The position numbers and the translations under genes were made by a program. From Bacteroidales bacterium (GTDB lineage: Bacteria > Bacteroidota > Bacteroidia > Bacteroidales > UBA1556): a stretch of 10,071 nt of DNA. The notes beneath the pieces are model-generated. The model searched no databases. It was not told the origin of the DNA and saw only the letters and a list, made by a program, of their open reading frames with translations. Positions 1 to 6,828 of the stretch are shown piece after piece. Numbering within the stretch: the stretch's first letter is position 1; the number at the start of each line of letters is the position of its first letter. The stretch spans positions 1 to 10,071 of the forward strand of contig JAOZSY010000052.1 in the NCBI GenBank assembly GCA_029939445.1, written 5' to 3'.

Positions 1-108
1 GAACCACATAAGGCACATAAGTAACATAAGGTCACTTAGTATTATCCGCTTTCTCCTTTTCCTTCTCCTAGTCCTCTTTCCTTTATCCTTTCAAGAACCA
101 CATAAGGC
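1..108. repeat. Short intergenic repeat: 9-base-period units and a 14-base direct repeat flanking a pyrimidine tract
   Basis: Bases 4-30 are three 9-base units in tandem (ccacataag, gcacataag, taacataag). The 14-mer gaaccacataaggc at 1-14 recurs exactly at 95-108. Between the copies, about 48-92 is almost pure pyrimidine on the plus strand, hence purine-rich in the direction of transcription. No open reading frame with protein-like character covers the stretch, and it lies downstream of the stop codon of the last gene (137-1198, minus strand). Only the repetition is directly visible. That it is a dispersed genomic repeat family is an inference from its appearance, and the window begins inside it, so its left boundary is unknown. 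Confidence 0.6.
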
Positions 109-136
109 CTCATTAGTTTCTATTCACTCTCAATTC

Positions 137-1198
137 CTATCTTCTTCTTCCGCCACCACCTCTATTCATACTACGATTACTTGATCGTTGTTGCGGTTGC
201 TTATTCATACTATTATTAGGCTTCTGCGTAGGTTTAGTTTGAGGCTTTTGCTTTTGCGTAGGTTTTGTACTTGGCTTAGTGCTTGGCTTAGAACCTGGTT
301 TTGTACTTGGCTTTGTGCTTGGCTTTGTGCTTGGCTTAGAACCTGGTTTTGTACTTGGCTTTGTGCTTGGACGACTTGATGGGTTATTACTCCTATAATT
401 ACCATTATTATTGTTACGATTTACTGTATTTGAAGTGTTTCTATGACTATTATAGTTATTGTTATTATTGTTTATTATAACCGTATTACCACCATGATGG
501 TGATGTCCTCCGTGATAGTGACGATGATGATAACTGTTTCTACCAAAATAAATATTAAAAGATATTACTGGATAAGGCCTATAATAAGGAGGGTAATAAC
601 CATAATAATATGGAGGGTAATAGGGAACATATACCGGTGAATAAACATATTGTATTATTGGTTCCGATTCTAATACTATAACCGTTGCGGCTTCACTAGC
701 AACAACAGTATCAGTTCCTATATATGCAGGGTTTGGAGTGACTGCAGCAACTTCTAAATTTGGTTCAACAACATAATCTTTACCATATAATAATTCATCC
801 CCAACAATCTGTAATGTAACTTTTTTGTCATCGTTTTTCGATACTAATATTACAGCTACATCTTGTATTTCATTATCTTTGACATCAACCTGCAAAACAA
901 ATACAAAATCATCTTTATCTTGCTTTGTTTCAACCTTAATAAAATCAACTTTTTCATCAAGATCCAAATCGAGATTATTGATTCCTACCTCTTCTTCATT
1001 CAGAGATTTTTCAAACTCTTCTATGGATTTTGACTTTTGAAAAAGATCTAATACTGCATAAAGGTCTAAATTATCACCTGGTAAACCTAATTGAGTGGTG
1101 TCTGATTCTGCATTATTTGTCGAAACCTCTTCTTGAGCACTCAAATTGGTGAATGCAAATAGAAGTATCATTATTAAATATCCTGTTCTTATTTTCAT
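137..1198 (-). CDS. Secreted Bacteroidota protein of unknown function with low-complexity C-terminal half
   Basis: The 353-residue protein has a signal peptide (about residues 1-21, ending NLSA before QEE) with no lipobox cysteine, so it is probably periplasmic or exported. The folded-looking core spans about 38-147. It starts LPGDNLDLYAVLDLFQKS and contains an acidic loop at 77-85 with D77, D79, D81 and D85 in DxDxDxxxD spacing, like the calcium loops in which relatives carry N-D-G. The rest is compositionally extreme: Tyr/Pro-rich at 183-210, His-rich at 224-235 (eight His in twelve residues), Asn-rich at 243-272, nine Lys/Pro tetrapeptides at 278-313, then a Gln/Asn/Arg tail ending GGGGRRR. 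I recall similar uncharacterised proteins across Bacteroidota, but no function. It follows the S9 peptidase gene by 48 bases and may be co-transcribed with it. Cell-surface attachment or metal binding would be guesswork. Confidence 0.85.
   Translation of the reverse strand: MKIRTGYLIMILLFAFTNLSAQEEVSTNNAESDTTQLGLPGDNLDLYAVLDLFQKSKSIEEFEKSLNEEEVGINNLDLDLDEKVDFIKVETKQDKDDFVFVLQVDVKDNEIQDVAVILVSKNDDKKVTLQIVGDELLYGKDYVVEPNLEVAAVTPNPAYIGTDTVVASEAATVIVLESEPIIQYVYSPVYVPYYPPYYYGYYPPYYRPYPVISFNIYFGRNSYHHRHYHGGHHHHGGNTVIINNNNNNYNSHRNTSNTVNRNNNNGNYRSNNPSSRPSTKPSTKPGSKPSTKPSTKPSTKPGSKPSTKPSTKPTQKQKPQTKPTQKPNNSMNKQPQQRSSNRSMNRGGGGRRR
260..367 (-). repeat. In-frame tandem repeat, nine 12-base units (S-T-K-P / G-S-K-P), with a 48-base duplication
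   Basis: The nine units encode, from N to C terminus, STKP, STKP, GSKP, STKP, STKP, STKP, GSKP, STKP, STKP (residues 278-313 of the 137-1198 protein). At DNA level, bases 272-319 and 320-367 are a 48-base tandem duplication differing at one position (a at 278, t at 326), so synonymous codon choices are duplicated too. This points to recent slippage or unequal recombination rather than selection on each unit. Any copy-number change in multiples of 12 keeps the reading frame. Confidence 0.9.
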
Positions 1199-1246
1199 CT
1201 TTAATTAAATTTATTATTAACATATTAGACTATTATATAAAAAAAC

Positions 1247-3388
1247 CTATAAATAATCATCAAAGTATTTAGCAACCTTATTTTCTAAATGCAATCTATC
1301 CATTCCTCTAACATTATGCTCATGTCCTGGATAAACAAAATAATCAACTTGCTTTTGTTTTTCAACACAAGTTTTTATAAACTGTAAGCTATGTTGCCAT
1401 ACCACTGTTGGATCCATAGTGCCATGAATTATCAATAATTGGCCTTCAAGATTATCAACTTTCTCAAGTACGCAAGAATTATTATATCCTTCAGGATTTT
1501 CTTCTGGAGTATCCATATATCTTTCACCATACATAATTTCATAGTATTTCCAATCGATAACCGGACCACCAGCAACTCCAACTTTAAATACGTCGGCATG
1601 ATTTAGCATAAGCGAAGTAGTCATAAAACCACCATAGCTCCATCCATCAACACCAATTCTATTCATATCAACAAAATCTAAAGTTTTTAAGAACTCTATT
1701 CCTGCCATTTGGTCTTGCATTTCTAGCACTCCCAACTGACGGTGAATAACATTTTCAAAAGCAAAACCACGGTTTCCAGAACCTCTATTATCCACAGTAA
1801 ATATTACATATCCCTTAGCAGCCATTGCTTGCAAGAAATAACCTCCACCACCTAGGAAAGTGTTATTAATCATTTGAGCATGAGGCCCACCATATACATA
1901 CACTATAACTGGATATTTTTTTCCAGCTTCAAAATCTACAGGCTTAATCAAACGATAATATAAGTCTGTACCATCATTTGCTTTAATTTTATCAATGGTC
2001 ATTTTTCCCATTTTATAATTTGCAAATGGGTCTTTATTCTTCTTAATAGTCTTTACTGATGTAGCTTTCGAAACTGATAATAAAGAATACTCACGAGCAA
2101 TATCTTTATAATTTGAATACATATCAAAAGCATAAGTTTTGCTTTCATTTAGTGTAACATTGTGAGTGCCTTCAACAGATGTAAGTTTCTTTACTTTCAA
2201 GGATTTCATATCCAGCTCATATAAATGACGCTCGATAGCACTTTCCTTTGTAGCCATAAAATACATCTTGGTATTTTTAGCATTAAAACCCTCGAAAGAA
2301 GTAATTATCCATTCTCCCTTAGTTAGTTGCTTTTGCATTTTGCCTTCAACATTATATAAATAAGCATGATAATAACCATCGCGCTCACTCATAAAAACAA
2401 AATTACTATTATCGTTATTTAAGAAGTGAATATTCTCCTCTGGCTCTACCCATTTTTCATGTTTTTCTTCAAAAATTGTCTTAATAAAAACTCCGGTTTT
2501 TGCATCGTATTTATTCAGATGCATATGGTTTTGACCACGATTAAGTGCCTGAATATAAATAAACTCCTCATTAGGACTCCAACTTACATTTGTTAGATAT
2601 TGTCCTTCAAATTTAGAATTATCAAGTTCTATGTTTTTCTTTATTTCTGGATTATAAACCCATACCGAAACAAGCTCTGTTTCCATACCTGCCATTGCAT
2701 AGCGGGTATTCTCAACTGATGCAACACGAGTAGTTGTATTTACTAATGGATAATTAGAAACCATAGACTCGTCCTTCTTATAATAGGCCAATAGATTTCC
2801 CTTTGGCGACCAAAATATACCTTGAGTTATACCAAACTCACTACGAGATACCGTCTGTCCATTTACTATTCCATCCTTAGTATCGTTGGTAACAGCAATT
2901 TGTTTATCTCCTACATTAATGAATAGATTTTGCCCTTCGGTAAAAGCTACCATATTATCTTTAGCAGGATTTTTCTTTATATACTCAGCCCCTTGAGGGT
3001 AATTGCACAAAAACTTTATGTTTCCATCTTTAAGAGTATAAGAGTATAGTTTATCATTATTAATAAATCTAAGAACCCCTTTTTCTGCCCATCGTAAAGA
3101 TGGAAAACGTTTCTGCTCTTCAATCTCAGCTTTCTTAAAATCTTCATTTACTTTCTCTAAGCTAAGAATTGGACTATCAGCTCTTTTACCTTTAACAGCT
3201 GAGCTCATCATTTTATTATCTTCTACATAACTATAGCTATTCTGACCAGGAATCCATTGCAAGCTATTTACACGAATAGGATAAACCTCAGGATTTGTAT
3301 AAACATCATTAAGCTTTAGTGTTTTTTCTTGGGCTACTCCACTAAGTACAAATAGTAGCAGTATTAAAGAAACAAATGTCTTTTTCAT
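1247..3388 (-). CDS. Secreted S9B serine peptidase, prolyl tripeptidyl peptidase A (PTP-A)-like
   Basis: This 713-residue protein has a signal peptide (about 1-19, SGVA before QEK), an eight-bladed-type propeller of the DPP IV N-terminal family (about 90-450), and a C-terminal alpha/beta-hydrolase (about 465-713). The triad is S584 in GWSYGGF, D659 in HGTMDP and H691 in GHEHNV; Y499 in YVYGGPHAQ is the likely oxyanion tyrosine. The dipeptidyl-peptidase IV double-Glu motif is missing: the matching site reads SRSEFGI with one Glu, E184. E617 lies 33 residues after the nucleophile. These spacings match recalled PTP-A of Porphyromonas gingivalis (S603, D678, H710, E205, E636), so removal of Xaa-Xaa-Pro tripeptides from peptide N-termini in the periplasm or at the outer membrane is the best guess. 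Length also fits (about 732 in PTP-A). It starts 36 bases after the lipid-synthase gene. An ordinary DPP IV-like specificity is the alternative. Confidence 0.92.
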   Translation of the reverse strand: MKKTFVSLILLLFVLSGVAQEKTLKLNDVYTNPEVYPIRVNSLQWIPGQNSYSYVEDNKMMSSAVKGKRADSPILSLEKVNEDFKKAEIEEQKRFPSLRWAEKGVLRFINNDKLYSYTLKDGNIKFLCNYPQGAEYIKKNPAKDNMVAFTEGQNLFINVGDKQIAVTNDTKDGIVNGQTVSRSEFGITQGIFWSPKGNLLAYYKKDESMVSNYPLVNTTTRVASVENTRYAMAGMETELVSVWVYNPEIKKNIELDNSKFEGQYLTNVSWSPNEEFIYIQALNRGQNHMHLNKYDAKTGVFIKTIFEEKHEKWVEPEENIHFLNNDNSNFVFMSERDGYYHAYLYNVEGKMQKQLTKGEWIITSFEGFNAKNTKMYFMATKESAIERHLYELDMKSLKVKKLTSVEGTHNVTLNESKTYAFDMYSNYKDIAREYSLLSVSKATSVKTIKKNKDPFANYKMGKMTIDKIKANDGTDLYYRLIKPVDFEAGKKYPVIVYVYGGPHAQMINNTFLGGGGYFLQAMAAKGYVIFTVDNRGSGNRGFAFENVIHRQLGVLEMQDQMAGIEFLKTLDFVDMNRIGVDGWSYGGFMTTSLMLNHADVFKVGVAGGPVIDWKYYEIMYGERYMDTPEENPEGYNNSCVLEKVDNLEGQLLIIHGTMDPTVVWQHSLQFIKTCVEKQKQVDYFVYPGHEHNVRGMDRLHLENKVAKYFDDYL

Positions 3389-3424
3389 ATTATTGTTTTT
3401 ATATTAATCTTTACGAATTATAAA

Positions 3425-4144
3425 CTAATTTATTGCCTTTTTTATCTCAAAAATAATTTCTGGCGTTTTTTCTGCAGCATTTCCTATTACTATAATATCA
3501 GCACCAGCATCAACAATTCGTTTTGCCGTTTTAGCATCACGAATACCTCCTCCTATAATTAAAGGAACATCTATTGCAGATTTCACTTTGCTAATCATTT
3601 CGCTAATAATTGGTTCATCGGCACCACTACCAGCGTCCATATATATCAGCTTTAGCCCTAGCATTTCGCCAGCAACTGCCGTAGCTACAGCAATATCAGT
3701 TTTACTTTTTGGGATAGGTATAGTATTGCTCATATACTGAGCAGCTGTTATTTTGCCACTTTCGATAAGCATATAACCTGTTGATATACTCTCTACTCCC
3801 ATTTCTTTTATTAGCGATGCTGTATGTACCTGATTACCTATCAGAAAATCGGGATTACGACCACTTATTAGACTCAAAAAAAGAATTGCGTCAGCATCTT
3901 TATGAATATGAGTGCCATCGCCAGGGAATATAATAATTGGAATATTTGTATTTGCCTTTATTATCTCAATGGTTTTATTTAATCCATCATTTGTAATTAG
4001 GCTGCCTCCAAGAAAAATAAAGTCAACTGCTGATTTATTTGCAACATCAATTTGCTGCATCAACATGCTATTCTCAAATTTATCAGGATCAATTAGCAAT
4101 GCTATTTTTTTCTTCTTATCGGAAATAAAACTATCGATTATCAT
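3425..4144 (-). CDS. Geranylgeranylglyceryl/heptaprenylglyceryl phosphate synthase (GGGPS/PcrB family)
   Basis: This cytoplasmic TIM-barrel prenyltransferase joins sn-glycerol-1-phosphate to a polyprenyl diphosphate through an ether bond, the first committed step of archaeal-type ether lipids. At 239 residues it is full length. Visible motifs are DPDK (19-22), GGS (46-48), FPG (73-75), ISGRNP (93-98), QYMSNTIPIP (136-145), YMDAGSGA (168-175), GGGIRD (198-203) and GNAAE (221-225), which form the usual phosphate- and substrate-binding loops. The QYMSN and DAGSGA signatures fit the Bacteroidota branch (group II) of the family. Chain length of the prenyl donor cannot be read by eye, but geranylgeranyl diphosphate is the usual donor for characterised relatives. 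Its ATG lies three bases after the stop codon of the phosphopantetheinyl transferase gene, so the two are almost certainly co-transcribed and translationally coupled. The physiological product in Bacteroidota is still poorly understood. Confidence 0.95.
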   Translation of the reverse strand: MIIDSFISDKKKKIALLIDPDKFENSMLMQQIDVANKSAVDFIFLGGSLITNDGLNKTIEIIKANTNIPIIIFPGDGTHIHKDADAILFLSLISGRNPDFLIGNQVHTASLIKEMGVESISTGYMLIESGKITAAQYMSNTIPIPKSKTDIAVATAVAGEMLGLKLIYMDAGSGADEPIISEMISKVKSAIDVPLIIGGGIRDAKTAKRIVDAGADIIVIGNAAEKTPEIIFEIKKAIN

Positions 4145-4147
4145 ACA

Positions 4148-4828
4148 CTAAGAGTCTTCGTTTTTTGCCTTTGCATTAATATTCTCGTCCGAGCAATGTA
4201 CTAATACATACTCATCATCATCAGAAAATTCATACTCAAGTTCATAATCTCTAACAACACCGTAGTTATCGATTCTGCCTTCGAAAGTTCCTTTGCGTTT
4301 TAGCTCAAATGGACCCAAATATATATCTCTATCAAACTGCACTTTAGGTTTGCCAAAAAGTTTGTATAACGCCTCCTTTGCACTCCACAAAACAGTTAGA
4401 TATCTTTGTCTGTTTTCAGTTGGTAAATTTTTAAGCTCTTCTTCCATTAAAAACTTATCAGCAAGGTCTCCAATTCTATCACCAAGTTTTTCAATATCTA
4501 AACCCACGTATCGGTTTCTACTAATTATTACTCCAGCATAAATGCCACTATGAGTTACCGATATTTGATAGTCGAGATTAGAAAAATGCAATTTGCCATT
4601 ATCATCATAGAAGAAGTTGCACTCCTCATCAACATCAAGAAGTTGACGCGCAGCCAATCTGTATGCAAGCCAGTGAGCCTGACGAGACTTAATTTTAAAC
4701 TTCTCAAAAGTAATATAATCTTCCTTTGAAAACTGAATCATAGAAAGCATATCGTCAACACTTTCAGTGATTTTCCAAACTCCTAGAACTCCATGGTTCT
4801 TTATATTTCTTCTATAAATTATTGGCAT
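4148..4828 (-). CDS. 4'-phosphopantetheinyl transferase, Sfp/AcpT superfamily
   Basis: The 226-residue cytoplasmic enzyme moves the phosphopantetheine arm of coenzyme A onto a conserved serine of carrier proteins, such as acyl carrier protein or polyketide/peptide synthase carriers. The three superfamily motifs are present: ISVTHSG (89-95), VGLDIE (108-113) with Mg-binding D111 and E113, and WSAKEALYK (148-156) with catalytic K151 and E152. Length is normal for a Sfp-type monomer with two pseudo-repeats. The C terminus is acidic and probably flexible. The start at 4828 keeps the N-terminal segment (LGVWKITES, 15-23) that I recall as conserved in Bacteroidota homologues. It is the first gene of a likely operon with the lipid synthase three bases downstream. 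The sequence does not show which carrier protein is its target, and no carrier or polyketide gene lies in the window. Confidence 0.93.
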   Translation of the reverse strand: MPIIYRRNIKNHGVLGVWKITESVDDMLSMIQFSKEDYITFEKFKIKSRQAHWLAYRLAARQLLDVDEECNFFYDDNGKLHFSNLDYQISVTHSGIYAGVIISRNRYVGLDIEKLGDRIGDLADKFLMEEELKNLPTENRQRYLTVLWSAKEALYKLFGKPKVQFDRDIYLGPFELKRKGTFEGRIDNYGVVRDYELEYEFSDDDEYVLVHCSDENINAKAKNEDS

Positions 4829-4836
4829 AAGACAAG

Positions 4837-4861
4837 CAAAGATAATCTATTTTTTAAATAG
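4837..4861 (-). promoter_or_regulatory. Candidate Bacteroidota promoter -7 box and adjoining palindrome upstream of the phosphopantetheinyl transferase
   Basis: On the minus strand, TATCTTTG (4844-4837) matches the Bacteroidota -7 consensus TAnnTTTG at every fixed position. Just upstream is a perfect 6-base inverted repeat with a 3-base loop (4861-4847, CTATTT/AAATAG), lying between the -7 box and where the -33 box should be. No clear TTG -33 element was found at 19-21 bases. The box ends only eight bases before the ATG, so a transcript from it would be nearly leaderless. The call rests on one short AT-rich motif and could be chance. The rest of the 128-base gap (4829-4956) shows no gene. Confidence 0.4.
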
Positions 4862-4956
4862 TATGGAATGGAATTTTCTAAGCCTTTTATAATATCAGAA
4901 TATGTGATTATATCTTTCACGTTTTTTAGATAAAGATGTTGTTTTAACACTTCTTA

Positions 4957-6798
4957 TTAGCGCTTTGTATGGTGCTTTAACTTCCTGTATTTCTTCTTAT
5001 TCCCCTTTGATGGTAATACGCTTTCTTTGGCTCCTTCGAGCAATGATTTTACTATCAAATTTATAAATCCTTTATTCATATCTCGTTCCACAAAATATTC
5101 TATTTCTCGAGCAGGCAAATGACTTGTTGTAGGATTACTTGAATTTAAAACCGTATTTGCAATAATTGATAATAAATGATTTGATAATTTTGAGCTCTTT
5201 CCAGGCTTGTCTATATCCACCTCAATATTCAAGTCTTTATACAAAAATCTCATAGTTCCCTTACTATAAGTCCGACTGGCAGAGCCATTAAAACTAACAT
5301 TATTAATTATACCATTATGTATTTTTACAGGCGCAAACGAGGAAATAGATTTTGCAATTGACGTTAATTTTGACTTTTTTATTTCTCCTGAATAAGTAAA
5401 ATAGTCATACTTATATTTAAAATCTACATCTATAAAGAACGGAATAGCATTTTCTATTTTACCCTCTGCTCTTAACTCTAAATTTTGATTTTTACTCTTA
5501 TTCTGGATATTAATTGCTGTAAGTTTTATTTTATTAATATCAATTTTACTATTTAGTCCATCGCTCTGCTTAATTCTAATTTGCACATCTATATTCTTAG
5601 CAATTAGCTTATCAACACTTATTGGCTTCTTTATATTAAAAATTTGCTGTGCTAAATATTCTGGATATTTCCTAGTATTCAATGGTCTATGTTTATCCTT
5701 AAAAAGTTTTACCGTTCCACCATTAATTTTTACCTGCTTCACAAATACACCTTCCCAAGTTTTTAGCTTTTCAATATCTGCCCCCAAGAACTCTATTTCT
5801 GAAAATTCAATGTCGATAAGTTGCTTTTGATATTTATTTATCTTAACAAATTCTTTCTTACTTATAAGTGGCTTTACTTTGGAATCTGTAATTGTAAGAA
5901 CATTGCTACTTTCGTCGTAAACTATTGATTTAGAAGATATATCATATACTTTATCCTTAGTTATTAAATGTGGGTTTACTATTTCTATAATATTTTTATC
6001 GTATGAAAACTCAATACCTTTTTTACTCTTTACAATATAAAAATCGGTAGTTTCCAAATTGAGTTCTGCAATTTTAATGTCTAAACTATTAGTATTTACA
6101 TGTATTATTTCATTAAGCTTTACATCCATTTTCCCAAGCAAAAAACTAAAATATTGCTTATCTTTTTTAAGTACTAAATTATGCAAAGCAACATCTAAAT
6201 TCTTAAATGAGGAATTATACTTATCATTATGCAAATCATTAAGTGAAAACGAGGCTCCATTAAGCTCAAAATCATCAATGTTAATATCTAAAACCAGGCT
6301 ATCATTATGTGTTTTCTTTTCAATGAAAGCAAAAGGTGCAAATATTTCTTTATTTCTATTAATACGCACTTTTACATTACCAAAAACTACCTTATCAACG
6401 GTGATATTATTTATAGTAAGAAACTCTAGAATATTTACATTGCTAAGTTTTATTATACCCATATCAACATTTAAACTTCCTTTTTCGTCAAAGTATCGTT
6501 TATTACTATTGGTAATGGGCTTAAAGCTCACATTATAAATACGCAAACCTCCGGTTATTATATTAACCTTCACCTTATTATAGTCTAAAGAATAATATTT
6601 AGAAACAGTAGTTTGAGAATAAATATCGCCTATTCTATTTTTTACTAAAGTCGAGAAATTGTGATTTATATAAATGCTTCCCAACACCACTACAATTGCC
6701 ACAAAACTTATTAAATAAAACCACCCTATTCTACCACCAATTGATTTCTTGCGTTTAGCAGATTTCTGTTTTACCTTACTTTTTGATTTTTTTACCAC
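4957..6798 (-). CDS. AsmA-like inner-membrane-anchored protein (large periplasmic domain)
   Basis: The 613-residue protein begins with a strongly basic cytoplasmic stretch (1-23, many Lys), then a single transmembrane helix (about 25-44). It continues as a long periplasmic region of alternating beta-strand segments rich in I, N, K and S, typical of the AsmA/DUF748-like repeating beta-groove proteins. The C-terminal segment (about 563-598, including EYFVERDMNKGFINLIVKSLL and LPS) resembles the closing segment of Bacteroidota AsmA-like proteins as I recall them, and a basic tail ends the chain. AsmA-family proteins are thought to affect outer-membrane lipid composition or carry lipid across the periplasm. 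Here that role is inferred from architecture only. The start codon is GTG (6798-6796). No ATG follows until residue 113, well inside the periplasmic domain, so GTG is favoured. A weak AGAGAAA lies upstream. It follows the C45-like gene by 30 bases and is probably co-transcribed with it. Confidence 0.7.
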   Translation of the reverse strand: MVKKSKSKVKQKSAKRKKSIGGRIGWFYLISFVAIVVVLGSIYINHNFSTLVKNRIGDIYSQTTVSKYYSLDYNKVKVNIITGGLRIYNVSFKPITNSNKRYFDEKGSLNVDMGIIKLSNVNILEFLTINNITVDKVVFGNVKVRINRNKEIFAPFAFIEKKTHNDSLVLDINIDDFELNGASFSLNDLHNDKYNSSFKNLDVALHNLVLKKDKQYFSFLLGKMDVKLNEIIHVNTNSLDIKIAELNLETTDFYIVKSKKGIEFSYDKNIIEIVNPHLITKDKVYDISSKSIVYDESSNVLTITDSKVKPLISKKEFVKINKYQKQLIDIEFSEIEFLGADIEKLKTWEGVFVKQVKINGGTVKLFKDKHRPLNTRKYPEYLAQQIFNIKKPISVDKLIAKNIDVQIRIKQSDGLNSKIDINKIKLTAINIQNKSKNQNLELRAEGKIENAIPFFIDVDFKYKYDYFTYSGEIKKSKLTSIAKSISSFAPVKIHNGIINNVSFNGSASRTYSKGTMRFLYKDLNIEVDIDKPGKSSKLSNHLLSIIANTVLNSSNPTTSHLPAREIEYFVERDMNKGFINLIVKSLLEGAKESVLPSKGNKKKYRKLKHHTKR

Positions 6799-6828
6799 AA
6801 TATTTCTCTAATAGAAAAGTATAAAAGT

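Noticed and set aside
260..367. Possible CRISPR-like or regulatory repeat array
   Set aside because: Units are 12 bases with no spacers, exactly in frame with a coding sequence, so this is a coding tandem repeat.
188..405. Open frames opposite and offset from the Lys/Pro repeat (plus strand 188-379, minus strand 205-405)
   Set aside because: The 12-base periodicity removes stops in several frames. The products are repetitive Trp/Leu/Cys or Gln/Val/Ser strings with no protein-like character.
1236..1249. T-run directly after the S9 peptidase stop codon as an intrinsic terminator
   Set aside because: No GC-containing hairpin precedes the T-run, so termination is not supported and read-through into the 137-1198 gene remains possible.
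4889..4913. Imperfect stem (ATAATATCA / TGATTAT) after the AsmA-like gene as a terminator
   Set aside because: It is all AT, has mismatched arms and has no following T-run on the minus strand. It is no better than expected in such AT-rich DNA.
6059..6538. 159-codon open frame on the plus strand
   Set aside because: It is fully inside and opposite the AsmA-like gene. The translation is Ser/Leu/Phe-rich low complexity, as expected for the antisense of a Lys/Asn-rich gene, with no domain or start signal.
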